Shown: positions 41,115 to 50,050, numbered from the stretch's first letter. The stretch: 57,347 bases of DNA from Nanobdellota archaeon (GCA_021796445.1 JAKACB010000002.1:1-57347); one strand, 5' to 3'. Program-made: numbers and translations. The notes: generated by a model from the sequence alone, not told the origin.

Positions 41115-41990
41115 ATGAAAATAGAAATGATCCTTGGGGCAATGAGCAATATTGAAACCACCCATAATGGAAACCCTTACGAAGTAATAGCGAATATTTA
41201 CCGTGCTAAAGACAGAGAAATAGATATACTGATAGGGCCGGAATGGAGCCTTACATCCGCTTCAGGAGTATATGTTCAGAAATTTATCAGAAACAACAAG
41301 GCAAAGGATGCAATTAATATGCTGTTCAATGCTCCGGATTACTGCGAATATGCACCTAGGGATGCAAAGAAAATACTTGAAGAAAAAATAAATGATGAAT
41401 CACTGTTTAAAGAGGTTCCGAGAATACCTTACTCGAAAAGAGAATACGAAAAGCTGTTAAAAGGTCTTAAGATGGCAAGCAGGGGTTCAGATATGCTTAT
41501 TTTTCCAGGAACTGCCATGTTTTATGATGAAAATAAGGCGCTGTATAACGTAATGCCAGTGATTAGAAACGGCGAAGTGATAAAAAGCGTTTACAAGTTC
41601 AATGATGGCCTCGGTTCAAAATTCAATTTAGAAGGAGCATTAAAGTTATATCCCTCTGAAACAAACAATGATGAATATTGCGAAGGGAAATACTCATTAT
41701 CTTATGGGGAAGACCCAATAGTAAACTTTGAAGGCATAAACACTTCGGTTGAGATATGTGCCGATGCGGGGATACTAAAAAAATATGGCATAGATAATTT
41801 AGATCTGCAGGTGCTTTCTTCATGTGGTAATTCATCTACGGATAGCGTTATAAACAATAGTGGATACATTGCGGCCGTGGATGGATTTAAAGGTGTAGAA
41901 ATAAATGTGTCCGGTAAATATGCACCGAAGTTAAGACCTATCGAAAAATCAAATGATCTACACTTATTTAATTTGCAGTTCGATCTCTAA
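41115..41990 (+). CDS. Nitrilase-superfamily (CN hydrolase) protein, copy 2
   Basis: Paralogue of the product at 27397. The triad is IGPEWSL (Glu43), SVYKFNDG (Lys161) and SVEICADAGI (Cys215); the block YNVMPVIRNGEVIKSVYK is shared with YNFLPVIYDGNVIFSTIK in copy 1. It has about 50 extra residues between the first and second blocks and a second insertion before the Cys. The C-terminus LHLFNLQFDL also matches LNIYQLIIDD of copy 1. The pair forms a divergent branch with unknown substrate. The gene overlaps its convergent neighbour by four bases. Confidence 0.8.
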   Translation: MKIEMILGAMSNIETTHNGNPYEVIANIYRAKDREIDILIGPEWSLTSASGVYVQKFIRNNKAKDAINMLFNAPDYCEYAPRDAKKILEEKINDESLFKEVPRIPYSKREYEKLLKGLKMASRGSDMLIFPGTAMFYDENKALYNVMPVIRNGEVIKSVYKFNDGLGSKFNLEGALKLYPSETNNDEYCEGKYSLSYGEDPIVNFEGINTSVEICADAGILKKYGIDNLDLQVLSSCGNSSTDSVINNSGYIAAVDGFKGVEINVSGKYAPKLRPIEKSNDLHLFNLQFDL

Positions 41991-42547
41991 ACATTTGTTT
42001 TGGCGTCTTTCTTTCTATGCAAGTATTCTCTGCCCCAATAATATAAAAATGGGGATACACAGATTATTGTAAGCGGTATAAAAGACTGGGCATAGCTCAT
42101 ATTTGCTATTATGTTGTTATAGTTGTTCATTGAAAGATAATTATGTAGTGAAACTAGGGATTCGGATCCGCCCATACCAAGATATATACTTCCAAGCATT
42201 TGCTTGTCTTTCAAGCCAACTTTTTTATGTATCTTGGAAGAGAAGATATACATAGAAACGTTCGCTATTATATAGGAACTTATAGCAGAGGGAATTATTC
42301 CTATGTAGTTGAACAGCTTTGCCATTATAGGATTCGCTTCCTGGCCCCCTTGGTATTCCAAGCCAAAATAAGTAAGTATTCTGTCGGAAAACATCGCTGC
42401 GCTTTCATAAAGAAACTTAAATTTAACTGCCAGGTTATCCTTATAGAATTTTTTCAAACCGGAAAAGGCCTTACTAAGGTAATATTTGAGGTTTTTATTC
42501 GCATAAACCTCTTTGTTTTCATCGTCGATTATGGAATCTAAGCCCAT
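41987..42547 (-). CDS. Membrane protein with EANPIMA motif (DUF5658-like)
   Basis: 186 residues. The first 45 are hydrophilic, then about four helices follow. The segment LEYQGGQEANPIMAKLFN recalls the E-x-NP-x-M-A motif of DUF5658 proteins; the match is tentative. The C-terminus is basic (GREYLHRKKDAK). It lies 15 bases from the MFS gene (which ends at 43771) on the same strand and is probably co-transcribed with it. Function unknown. Confidence 0.6.
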   Translation of the reverse strand: MGLDSIIDDENKEVYANKNLKYYLSKAFSGLKKFYKDNLAVKFKFLYESAAMFSDRILTYFGLEYQGGQEANPIMAKLFNYIGIIPSAISSYIIANVSMYIFSSKIHKKVGLKDKQMLGSIYLGMGGSESLVSLHNYLSMNNYNNIIANMSYAQSFIPLTIICVSPFLYYWGREYLHRKKDAKTNV

Positions 42548-42562
42548 TATACCTTTAAAAAA

Positions 42563-43771
42563 TCATCGCTTATAAACCCTTTTTTTATTTTGAGATAATA
42601 CTTTAAAGTAGATAAATCCGCCAACTGTTTGGAGAACTCCCCCAAAAAGAACTGGAAATGGCAGTGAAACATCCATCAAGTAACCGGATAAACCTGAACT
42701 TGTCTGTGCCAACCTGTTTGCTAGACCCATCACGCTTGATGCCGTCCCATAATCCTGAGAATCCACGCCGCTCATGTTTACTGCACTTCTTGATGGGGAG
42801 CCGAAACCCGCTATAAATGAACGGATAGTAAAGAAAAGAGATGAAAGAATAAACAACGGAGAAAATGCTATTATTATTAGCATCACTCCCTGCAATGCCC
42901 TTGTATAAGAGGCAGTAAAAAGCGTGGAAAACCTTGGAGAATATGCTTTTCTTGAGGCTGCAAATGCGGCAAGCGCAGTAGCTGCATATGAAATAGTATA
43001 TATTATACCGATAAGGCTACTGTTTACACCGAAACGCAGTTCAAACCATAGGGGGAGAAGAGGAACTGCCATACCCAATCCCAAACCGTTGAAGGAATTA
43101 GCGATGATAACCTTAATAGAGTAGTGTATGCTTTGCCGCTTCATTACTCTGGTCGTTTTTTTCGGTCTCTTTACCTCTGCGACAAACAATAGTGCGAATA
43201 GTGAGATAAAAATCATGAAAGCTGAGAGCCCAAACAATATTCTGAAACTGTCTATTATACCCACTGAATTAACAAAAAAAGCCTTGAAATAAAGCATGAG
43301 GCTGCCGAATATTGCAAATGCAGAACCAACATACGTAGTATCCGCTAGTTTCTTTACTCTCTCTTTGCTATCCTTCCAGTTGCTCACTATCAATGCCGTA
43401 GACCCTGGTGAAAAAGTCCCTCTCATTCCTCCCGCAGCACCTGCTATTCCTCCAATTATTGCCGCTATGACTATTGCAAAAAAATTCACTGAGAGAGTAA
43501 GCAATATCAAGGCCGCGAGTGGAAAAACTTCTCCTATTATAAGTGATTTCTTATACCCTATTCTGTCGCCTAAAGCACCAAGAAGTAATGACAGGCCGGC
43601 ATTGAATGCCATTATGACAAAATATATTATTCCTATTGAGATTATGTTATAATGTAGTGCAAAAAGGTAAAGGGGCAAGGACAATGTGACAAATATGAGA
43701 GCTACGCTTCTAGATGCCCTAGAAACCAGAAAGAACTTGAATGTCTTTTCTTCCTTGCTTACTCTATTCAT
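42563..43771 (-). CDS. MFS transporter, 12 helices
   Basis: 402 residues of major facilitator type. The loop after helix 2 is GALGDRIGYKKSL, a good motif A. The glycine-rich helix GGIAGAAGGMRGTFSPGSTALIVSN and the C-terminal FGSPSRSAVNMSGVDSQDYGTASSVMGLANRLAQ resemble drug or sugar efflux MFS. The substrate cannot be named. The minus-strand TATA-like gaatatatacg lies about 25 bases before the ATG and is shared, in the other direction, with the Nudix-fusion gene. Confidence 0.85.
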   Translation of the reverse strand: MNRVSKEEKTFKFFLVSRASRSVALIFVTLSLPLYLFALHYNIISIGIIYFVIMAFNAGLSLLLGALGDRIGYKKSLIIGEVFPLAALILLTLSVNFFAIVIAAIIGGIAGAAGGMRGTFSPGSTALIVSNWKDSKERVKKLADTTYVGSAFAIFGSLMLYFKAFFVNSVGIIDSFRILFGLSAFMIFISLFALLFVAEVKRPKKTTRVMKRQSIHYSIKVIIANSFNGLGLGMAVPLLPLWFELRFGVNSSLIGIIYTISYAATALAAFAASRKAYSPRFSTLFTASYTRALQGVMLIIIAFSPLFILSSLFFTIRSFIAGFGSPSRSAVNMSGVDSQDYGTASSVMGLANRLAQTSSGLSGYLMDVSLPFPVLFGGVLQTVGGFIYFKVLSQNKKRVYKR

Positions 43772-43787
43772 TCATTTATTATCACAG

Positions 43788-43808
43788 CATACCGTATATA
43801 TTCTTTTA
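43788..43808. promoter_or_regulatory. Shared divergent TATA box
   Basis: The near-palindromic ccgtatatattc (43792-43803) lies about 25 bases from the MFS start on the minus strand and about 30 bases from the Nudix-fusion start on the plus strand, so one TATA region may serve both genes. Confidence 0.4.
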
Positions 43809-43831
43809 CCAGTAAAACATATTAGTTTTGT

Positions 43832-44899
43832 ATGCTCTATTATTATATGGAAAGGCTGGAAGGGCAGGGAGCAATAAGCATAGTAAAAAAAGGAAACTAT
43901 ATACTTCTTGATTTGAGAAAAGCAAAACATGGCCACATTTGGGAGGTTCCTGGTGGTGGAATAAAAGAAGGAGAAACGCCTGAAGAAGCTGTTAGAAGAG
44001 AAACAAAGGAGGAAGTAAACATAGACCTAAAGAATCCAATATGGTTAGGCGCAAAAAACCAGGGGATACACTGGATAAATACGGAAATAGACCATTTTTT
44101 CTTGTCAAATTCATTTGCAGGAGAGCCAAAGGCAGTTGATCTGGAAGACAAGGAAACCCTTGAAGTAAAATGGGCAAGGATAAGCGATATAAAAGCAATG
44201 CTAAATATAAGTTGGAGAGTAGTAGATGCCATGTACTTCCTTTCGCTTCGTTTTCCGGGCTTAAAAACGGAATACTACAAAATAAGAAACGCATTTGATA
44301 ACCGTGCAGTGTATTCATTTGAGCAGCTTTCTTATTGGTCTGGAAAACTATCCTCTTTTTTCAGGTATAAAAACTATCTGGATAGAAGACTTGCGGACAA
44401 AATTGAAGATATTTTGGATAAACTCAGGCCACCCGTGCTCCAGATAAATCCTGGCTTCGGGGAAATAACGAAAAAATTGATAGAAAAATTCGGCAATGTT
44501 GACATTGTTGAACTTTCTCCCGAAGCAAGGTACCATCTAATTAAAAATTTCGGTAATAAACTGCATTTTATAAAAGGAATAGCTGAGAGTTTTCATTCAA
44601 ACAAAAAATATAATAGCATAGTAGCATTGAACTCTTTTATATACCAGCCTTCTTACATCTTATTTGCGCAAAGCATTCTTTCTTCAATTAATCCAAATGG
44701 AAAACTAGTATTTTCACCGCTTAGTATAAAACGCCACATCTTGCCTTCATCGTATGTAGCTTACCGCCATTCCATAAAAGCTTTGGATTCTTACAAGCAG
44801 TTTTTTGCAGATTTTGGCCTCGAATTTGATGAATTATACAGCTTTCCTCTAGACAGACTTAATAACATAAAAACAGATGTTCTTTCATTTATCAAGTAA
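43832..44899 (+). CDS. Nudix hydrolase fused to a methyltransferase-like domain
   Basis: 355 residues. An N-terminal Nudix domain (1-130) has a full Nudix box, GGGIKEGETPEEAVRRETKE followed by EV (41-62). From about residue 150 a second domain begins: a helical linker, then RPPVLQINPGFGEITKKLI and VDIVELSPEARYHL, which look like the first two strands of a Rossmann methyltransferase, and a later VALNSFIYQPS. Glycine-rich motif I is weakened (INPGFGE), so SAM binding may be lost. The natural combination of the two domains is unusual. The start may be the ATG at 43847. The substrate is unknown. Confidence 0.75.
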   Translation: MLYYYMERLEGQGAISIVKKGNYILLDLRKAKHGHIWEVPGGGIKEGETPEEAVRRETKEEVNIDLKNPIWLGAKNQGIHWINTEIDHFFLSNSFAGEPKAVDLEDKETLEVKWARISDIKAMLNISWRVVDAMYFLSLRFPGLKTEYYKIRNAFDNRAVYSFEQLSYWSGKLSSFFRYKNYLDRRLADKIEDILDKLRPPVLQINPGFGEITKKLIEKFGNVDIVELSPEARYHLIKNFGNKLHFIKGIAESFHSNKKYNSIVALNSFIYQPSYILFAQSILSSINPNGKLVFSPLSIKRHILPSSYVAYRHSIKALDSYKQFFADFGLEFDELYSFPLDRLNNIKTDVLSFIK

Positions 44900-44946
44900 T
44901 ATCGCTCTTACGATATTAGCGAAAGATTTATATGCATTTAGTGCAT
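44898..44946 (+). promoter_or_regulatory. FMN reductase promoter with two inverted repeats
   Basis: A perfect repeat AATATCG-N6-CGATATT (44898-44917) overlaps the stop of the preceding gene. It is followed by a TATA-like gatttatatgc (44925-44935) and a second repeat ATGCA-N5-TGCAT (44932-44946) just before the start codon. The first repeat shares the ATATCG/CGATAT arms with the padR promoter. Confidence 0.5.
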
Positions 44947-44955
44947 GATTAAAAA

Positions 44956-45510
44956 ATGGAAAAAATAACAATAGCAGCAATCGCAGGAAGCCTTAGAAAG
45001 GACTCGTTCAACAAGGCAATAATAAATACTGCTAAAAAATATGCGCCTGAAAACATAGAAATAGAGATACTTGACTTGAAAGATATACCTTTGTTCAATC
45101 AAGATGAAGAAAAGGAAATGCCTGAAAGTGTAAAGATATTCAAGGATAAGATAAAGAAAGCAGACGCTGTACTAATAGCCACACCAGAATATGACAGGTC
45201 CATACCAGGGGTTCTAAAAAATGCAATAGACTGGGCTTCTAGGCCTTACGGCGACAATTCATTTGACGACAAAGCCGTTGCAACTATAGGAGCAAGCGGC
45301 GGTGCTATAATAGGAACAGCGGTAGCACAGTACCATTTAAGGCAAATATTTTCATTTCTCAACGCGCATCCTTTAGAAAGGCCTCAGATTTTTATAGGGG
45401 GAGCAGGCGATAAAATTGAAAACGGCCTGTTTGTAGATGAAGATACAGTAACATTGATAAAAGATCTTGTGCAAAAGCTTGCAGAATGGGCCATAAGGCT
45501 GAGAAAATAG
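44956..45510 (+). CDS. NAD(P)H-dependent FMN reductase
   Basis: Flavodoxin-like reductase. The family signatures AGSLRKDSFNKAI (phosphate-binding loop), IATPEYDRSIPGVLKNAIDW and GGAIIGTAVAQYHLRQIF are intact. At 184 residues it is typical of the ArsH/chromate-reductase type. Such enzymes reduce quinones, chromate or flavins during oxidative stress. It is preceded by palindromic operator-like sites and followed 29 bases later by a radical SAM gene, which may be in the same operon. Confidence 0.9.
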   Translation: MEKITIAAIAGSLRKDSFNKAIINTAKKYAPENIEIEILDLKDIPLFNQDEEKEMPESVKIFKDKIKKADAVLIATPEYDRSIPGVLKNAIDWASRPYGDNSFDDKAVATIGASGGAIIGTAVAQYHLRQIFSFLNAHPLERPQIFIGGAGDKIENGLFVDEDTVTLIKDLVQKLAEWAIRLRK

Positions 45511-45539
45511 TATTTATTCACAGAACTTAAATTTATTTA

Positions 45540-46739
45540 ATGTCACATGTAGGCAGTAGTTCTGCAATTATAACAGAAAAGACATCAGAAAAAAAGAACA
45601 GTAGCTACACAGCCAGTGAAGAAGCAAAGAAATCAAACACACATTCATTCGCGCAAAAGCCAATACTTGTATTTTGGGAGACTACAAAAGCATGTATGCT
45701 TGCTTGCAGGCATTGCAGGGCATCGGCGATACATTCTGCTCTTCCTGGAGAACTGACAACAGAAGAAGGGCTAGCCTTAATTGATAAAATCACAGAATTC
45801 GGAATTCCTTACCCCGTTATAGTATTCACCGGCGGGGACCCACTTATGCGAAAGGATATATTTGAACTTATGAAGCATGCAAAAGAACTTGGCGTAAAAT
45901 TTGCTTTATCACCTGCTGTAACAAACCTGCTAACATACAATGCAATGGTAAAAATACGGGAGTTGGGCGCAACTTCAATATCAATTAGTCTGGACGGCGC
46001 AGTGAAGGAGACACATGATGACATAAGATCAATTGATGGAACATTCGATGCAACTATAAAATCGATAAAAAATGCCATAGATGCTGGATTGAACATACAG
46101 GTAAATACTACAGTTATGAAAAGCAATGTAAATGAACTTCCCCGAATATTCAACCTTATAAAAAGCTTGGGAGTAAAGGTATGGGAGGTTTTTTTCCTAA
46201 TAAAAATTGGCCGTGGAGCAGGGCTTCAGGAGATAAGTCCCTCTGAATACGAAAGTGTATGTAACTTCCTTTACGATGCATCTAAATATGGGGTGGTAAT
46301 AAGAACAGTAGAAGCGCCATTTGAAAGGAGAGTCGTTAGCATGCGGATAAAGAAGGGTAGTTATTGGAGAGATCCTTTCTATGATCATTTGCATTCAGAG
46401 CTTATGAATTTGGAGGGAGAACCAAAGTATAATTCGACCATCTCTCCAGTCGGAACATTGGATGGTGATGGCATAATCTTTGTAGGAAATGACGGTACTA
46501 TCTTTCCAGGAGGTTTTCTGCCAGTAAAACTTGGTAATGTAAGAAAGGATAACATTGTAGAGATCTACAGAAACAACAGCATCATGAGAAGCATACGTGC
46601 AAGAGATTTCTCTGGTTATTGTGGAAAATGCGAATTCAAATGGCAGTGCGGGGGAAGCAGGGCTAGAACATACTATTCCGAACACGACATTCTTGCATCG
46701 GATCCCGCATGTTTTTATTCTAGGATAGCAAATAGGTAA
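45540..46739 (+). CDS. Radical SAM/SPASM protein (TIGR04053-like)
   Basis: 399 residues. The radical SAM cluster motif is ACMLACRHCRA (Cys52, Cys56, Cys59), followed by TGGDPLMRKDIFELM and the SPASM domain at the C-terminus, YCGKCEFKWQCGGSRARTYYSE...PAC. The blocks FWETTKACMLACRHCRA, PGELTTEEGLALID, ISLDGA and KVWEVFFLIKIGRGAGL follow the TIGR04053 pattern, related to haem-modifying AhbD-like and peptide-modifying enzymes. With a cytochrome b gene 5 kb away a haem-related role is plausible but unproven. The first 40 residues are a flexible Ser/Lys-rich extension. Confidence 0.87.
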   Translation: MSHVGSSSAIITEKTSEKKNSSYTASEEAKKSNTHSFAQKPILVFWETTKACMLACRHCRASAIHSALPGELTTEEGLALIDKITEFGIPYPVIVFTGGDPLMRKDIFELMKHAKELGVKFALSPAVTNLLTYNAMVKIRELGATSISISLDGAVKETHDDIRSIDGTFDATIKSIKNAIDAGLNIQVNTTVMKSNVNELPRIFNLIKSLGVKVWEVFFLIKIGRGAGLQEISPSEYESVCNFLYDASKYGVVIRTVEAPFERRVVSMRIKKGSYWRDPFYDHLHSELMNLEGEPKYNSTISPVGTLDGDGIIFVGNDGTIFPGGFLPVKLGNVRKDNIVEIYRNNSIMRSIRARDFSGYCGKCEFKWQCGGSRARTYYSEHDILASDPACFYSRIANR

Positions 46740-46820
46740 TAGGTACATAGCTAATAAATTTATATGCCAAATAGCTTCAGCTGAAATTTTTAAGGCGAAA
46801 AAATTATAATGACTATTGCA

Positions 46821-47447
46821 TTAGCGTAGGGCATTTTTTAGGCTGTTAATATGCTGTATGGGCATCAGTAGAAACAGCATGGAATACAAGCCCTTTATTG
46901 CTCTTTTTTGATAATCATTCCAGTATATATATTCCTTAGAAAAGCCATCTAGAAACTGCTTAAAACCTGTTTTATTTGAATAGTTATAGTATGCAGCTGA
47001 TAGTATTAGCAGAGACACATCCCAATACCTGTACCTTTCTTTCTGAGTTTTTATTGCCTGTTCTGAATCTATTATATATGCTCCTTCGGAATTACATATG
47101 AAGTTATCAAGCTTTGAATCCCCTAAAGAATACCCCTCCCGGTGTATCTCTGAAAACAATTTTCCCAATTTTGACCCTTCGCAGTAATCTACTTTTCCAT
47201 CAACGTATTCTCTGTTTAGCTCTTTATTATTAAGATCAAAGGAGTAGATCTTTGGCTTTTTTATGTCGTTGTTGGAATTAAGGAACTCCAACTCTCTCTC
47301 AAGTCTACTTTTTGATAACGCTGCAAATGGATAAAATAGCTGTAATAAAGGGGAAAAAAGCCACTTGTAAGAATTAAAGCTGTTATACTTCTTCTTGATT
47401 ATCTTGCGGTCTTTCTCTTCCTGTATCAGTACTTGACTTAAGACCAT
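46821..47447 (-). CDS. Small kinase-fold protein (RIO/Bud32-like)
   Basis: 208 residues. The catalytic loop is SEIHREGYSLGDSKLDNFIC, with Asp110 and Asn115, and the metal-binding motif is YIIDSEQA (Asp127, in place of DFG). These are the features of small atypical kinases such as RIO, Bud32 and lipopolysaccharide kinase relatives. No P-loop Lys is clear in the short N-lobe, but KPKIYSFD may be the strand after it. The C-terminal part is helical, with aromatic residues. It is followed at 39 bases by no co-directional promoter of its own, being downstream of nothing obvious. The substrate is unknown. Confidence 0.7.
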   Translation of the reverse strand: MVLSQVLIQEEKDRKIIKKKYNSFNSYKWLFSPLLQLFYPFAALSKSRLERELEFLNSNNDIKKPKIYSFDLNNKELNREYVDGKVDYCEGSKLGKLFSEIHREGYSLGDSKLDNFICNSEGAYIIDSEQAIKTQKERYRYWDVSLLILSAAYYNYSNKTGFKQFLDGFSKEYIYWNDYQKRAIKGLYSMLFLLMPIQHINSLKNALR

Positions 47448-47486
47448 TAAATTTAAAGATTATAAAGGGTATTTATAACTTTAATT

Positions 47487-47993
47487 CTAGCTTTCCCGTT
47501 CAAAAAGCAGAAGGTAATGGAATTTTAATTCCTTCTCTTTTACTAGTTTGAAGCCTATGCTTTTCATATCGTTTATGACTTTATCCTTGCTTAGTCTTAT
47601 GCTTACTGGGGGGCCGAACATAGTATCTTCAGGCTTAAAATCAAGTATGGCTATGTATCTCTTTGCTATTTTATTTATGTTTTTCAGTGCTTTATCCCGG
47701 CATTCCTGCACAAGGTCATGATAAACATTTGACATAAAAACCAGATCAAAAGAACCTGAGGAATAGTCACAAATGTCTGCCTTTACGGTTTTTATCCCCG
47801 CTTGTTTAAGCTCATCAAAATAGATATCATTTAAATCCAAAACGGTAACATTTTCGCTTTTCTCAAGCATTTTCTTGCTGAAGAAGCCGTCTCTTCCTCC
47901 TATATCAATTATACTATAACCTTTTTTAATGTCAAGGAAATCTATTATACTTTTATCAGTTAACCCACTCATTTCTCTGATTTTATCCATCAT
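47487..47993 (-). CDS. Class I SAM-dependent methyltransferase, small
   Basis: 168 residues. SAM-binding motif I is SIIDIGGRDGFFSKKM, followed by VTVLDLN (strand 2) and FDLVFMSNVYHDL (strand 4). The N-terminus is short (about 20 residues). The substrate is unknown; a stand-alone domain of this size often acts on a small molecule or a peptide. It is upstream of the kinase-fold gene, 39 bases away on the same strand, so the two are probably cotranscribed. The second Met is also a possible start. Confidence 0.85.
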   Translation of the reverse strand: MMDKIREMSGLTDKSIIDFLDIKKGYSIIDIGGRDGFFSKKMLEKSENVTVLDLNDIYFDELKQAGIKTVKADICDYSSGSFDLVFMSNVYHDLVQECRDKALKNINKIAKRYIAILDFKPEDTMFGPPVSIRLSKDKVINDMKSIGFKLVKEKELKFHYLLLFERES

Positions 47994-48097
47994 AAGATAT
48001 TTTTTAAGTAATTGGGATATTTAAATCGTTTGGTACTAAAAAGATGAAATGCTACGCTGTAAATAATGTTTAAATACACACAAAATTTTGATATAAA

Positions 48098-48406
48098 ATG
48101 GAGGGAACACTTAACAAACCAGAAAGTGAAAGCATAACAGAAGATAACAATAATAAAAGTGCTTCAGTAAATGGTAATCAAAATAAACCAGAAGTGAACG
48201 ATTCAAAAAGCGGCATGCTTCCTTCAGATGACAGGATACCCAATACTCCCGGAAATGAAATTAAGATAAACAAATACCTGATAATTGCAGTAGTTGTTAT
48301 AATAATACTTCTTGTAATTGCGTATTTTCTTTACCATTATAACATCCTTGGAGTAAGGATACTTGTAAGGCATACGCTTGGTTTAAGCACACCAGGCTCT
48401 GCTTAA
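48098..48406 (+). CDS. Single-pass membrane protein with disordered N-terminus
   Basis: 102 residues. The first 55 are low-complexity and rich in Asn, Ser, Glu, Lys and Pro; then one transmembrane helix (about 60-82, IIAVVVIIILLVIAYFLYHY) and a short outer tail with Arg and His. Not recognised. A leaderless start is likely. It is followed by another anchored protein gene 44 bases downstream. Confidence 0.65.
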   Translation: MEGTLNKPESESITEDNNNKSASVNGNQNKPEVNDSKSGMLPSDDRIPNTPGNEIKINKYLIIAVVVIIILLVIAYFLYHYNILGVRILVRHTLGLSTPGSA

Positions 48407-48450
48407 TAAACAAAGAATAGGCTTTTATATTCGTTTCTTATCATAATTAA

Positions 48451-50046
48451 ATGGATAATCCAAAAAATATACAAATAAGTTCAGAACCGAATAAAGGTCA
48501 AATAGGACATAAAACTGCTGGTATAATAGTAATTATAGTATTATTAGCTGTTTTGGTATTCGTCTTCGCATCATATGAAGGGTATATCCCTTTCCTCAAG
48601 CTTTCAACTTCTGTTAATCCGTATTACAGTATTGCTAATGTGCAGCAATTAAGTTCGACTATTTCAAAGCTGCAGAATTCCAGCGGCCCATTCAATCTTT
48701 CATATAGTTTGCTTCTAAGCCTAAGCGCCACTTCTGGAACTTCAGTTTTCTCCTTTAATCTGCCAATTAACGGTTATATCGCCCATTATAAGCCGTATAT
48801 AAGACAAACGGCCGATATTAACTTAGGTGCGCTTGTAAAAGATATAGACAGCTTAAGTAAAAGTATAAACCTGTCTTCATTTCCAAAGTTCCTTGATACA
48901 GTGAACCTTACTTTATTATCAAATATCTCTTACGGTACATTGTGCATTCCTTTCTCAATGCTGGCTTCCGCGGAAAATACCAGCTTATCTATCGTAGGGT
49001 ATGCAATGAATGACTCCAAGATAGGCAATAATTCACTGCTTTGTGTCTCATTAAAAACAAATAATCTGGCAAATTCAAGCGCTCTTTCAAGCATTTTAAG
49101 CACATCAATGGCGTCAGCAAACATATCAAACATAAGTCAATTCAACGATTATGTACGGGTCAAATACATGAAAAGCGAGAGTTATAACGGAAATTCTTGC
49201 TCTTTGCTGGGCATAAACACTACGCCTGCATTTGAAAGCAAATATAACTCTTCAATGCACTTCAATTTCTGCTTTTCAAATACCTATGGCATACCTTTGA
49301 ATGGCAGTTTTGTGCTTAACCTGACAAGAGATTCATCAGCAATAACAAGTCTCTTTAATTCATATGGAAACGCGGGTTCAATGCCAAACTTCTCCGATAT
49401 AGTGCTATCTGCTTCCTTTAAATCGGCATTTAATCCTGCTCCGTCATCAGTCTCAATTCTGTCTTCTCTTCCATCCGGCTCTTATACTTTGAACGAAAGC
49501 AGTTTATTACAAACTATTGGAGAGCTAAATATTATGCCGGCAGCTCCTACAAATAGCACTAAAGCCCTTGCTGCAAACGCTGATTTGACTGCCTTGGTTT
49601 CAGACAGCTTTCCAGGACTGAATCAAATATATCTGTCTCCCACTGCAGCTGCTGATGAGGGAATTAATCCAGGGGTATTTGAAAATTACTATCTTTTTGG
49701 GGCAGGAAATGCCGTATTAGCAATGGAAAATGGCTCTTCAACTAATGGAATAAATGGCACAACCATATTGCTGGGAGTGTCGAACACCACTAAAAATCTT
49801 AGTTACTACTACCATACCTTTTTAGGCATACCTAGCATCTCCATATCCAACATAACCTTAGACGCCATACCTGCGATAAAAGTAGTAGCAAATCTGTCAT
49901 CCTATGATGTAATAACTGTTTTAGGAGTAACAAATTCAAGTCTTTATGAAATTTCAGCAGTTTCTACTGGCAAAGTCTACATAAATGAAGTTAATTCTGG
50001 AATGGCTAATTTCATCAAAAATTTTAAACTGGACTATTTAAATTAG
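48451..50046 (+). CDS. Anchored surface protein with large external domain
   Basis: 531 residues. A cytoplasmic tail of about 22 residues is followed by an N-terminal anchor helix (about 23-42, AGIIVIIVLLAVLVFVFASY), and then about 490 external residues rich in Ser, Asn, Leu and Tyr with many Asn-Ser/Thr sites and only three cysteines in the middle. Not recognised. Type II topology and composition suggest an S-layer-associated or substrate-binding protein. A segment FPGLNQIYLSP is distantly like FPELSQFYFI in the protein at 51492. The preceding small protein gene has a similar anchor. Confidence 0.7.
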   Translation: MDNPKNIQISSEPNKGQIGHKTAGIIVIIVLLAVLVFVFASYEGYIPFLKLSTSVNPYYSIANVQQLSSTISKLQNSSGPFNLSYSLLLSLSATSGTSVFSFNLPINGYIAHYKPYIRQTADINLGALVKDIDSLSKSINLSSFPKFLDTVNLTLLSNISYGTLCIPFSMLASAENTSLSIVGYAMNDSKIGNNSLLCVSLKTNNLANSSALSSILSTSMASANISNISQFNDYVRVKYMKSESYNGNSCSLLGINTTPAFESKYNSSMHFNFCFSNTYGIPLNGSFVLNLTRDSSAITSLFNSYGNAGSMPNFSDIVLSASFKSAFNPAPSSVSILSSLPSGSYTLNESSLLQTIGELNIMPAAPTNSTKALAANADLTALVSDSFPGLNQIYLSPTAAADEGINPGVFENYYLFGAGNAVLAMENGSSTNGINGTTILLGVSNTTKNLSYYYHTFLGIPSISISNITLDAIPAIKVVANLSSYDVITVLGVTNSSLYEISAVSTGKVYINEVNSGMANFIKNFKLDYLN

Positions 50047-50050
50047 AAGA

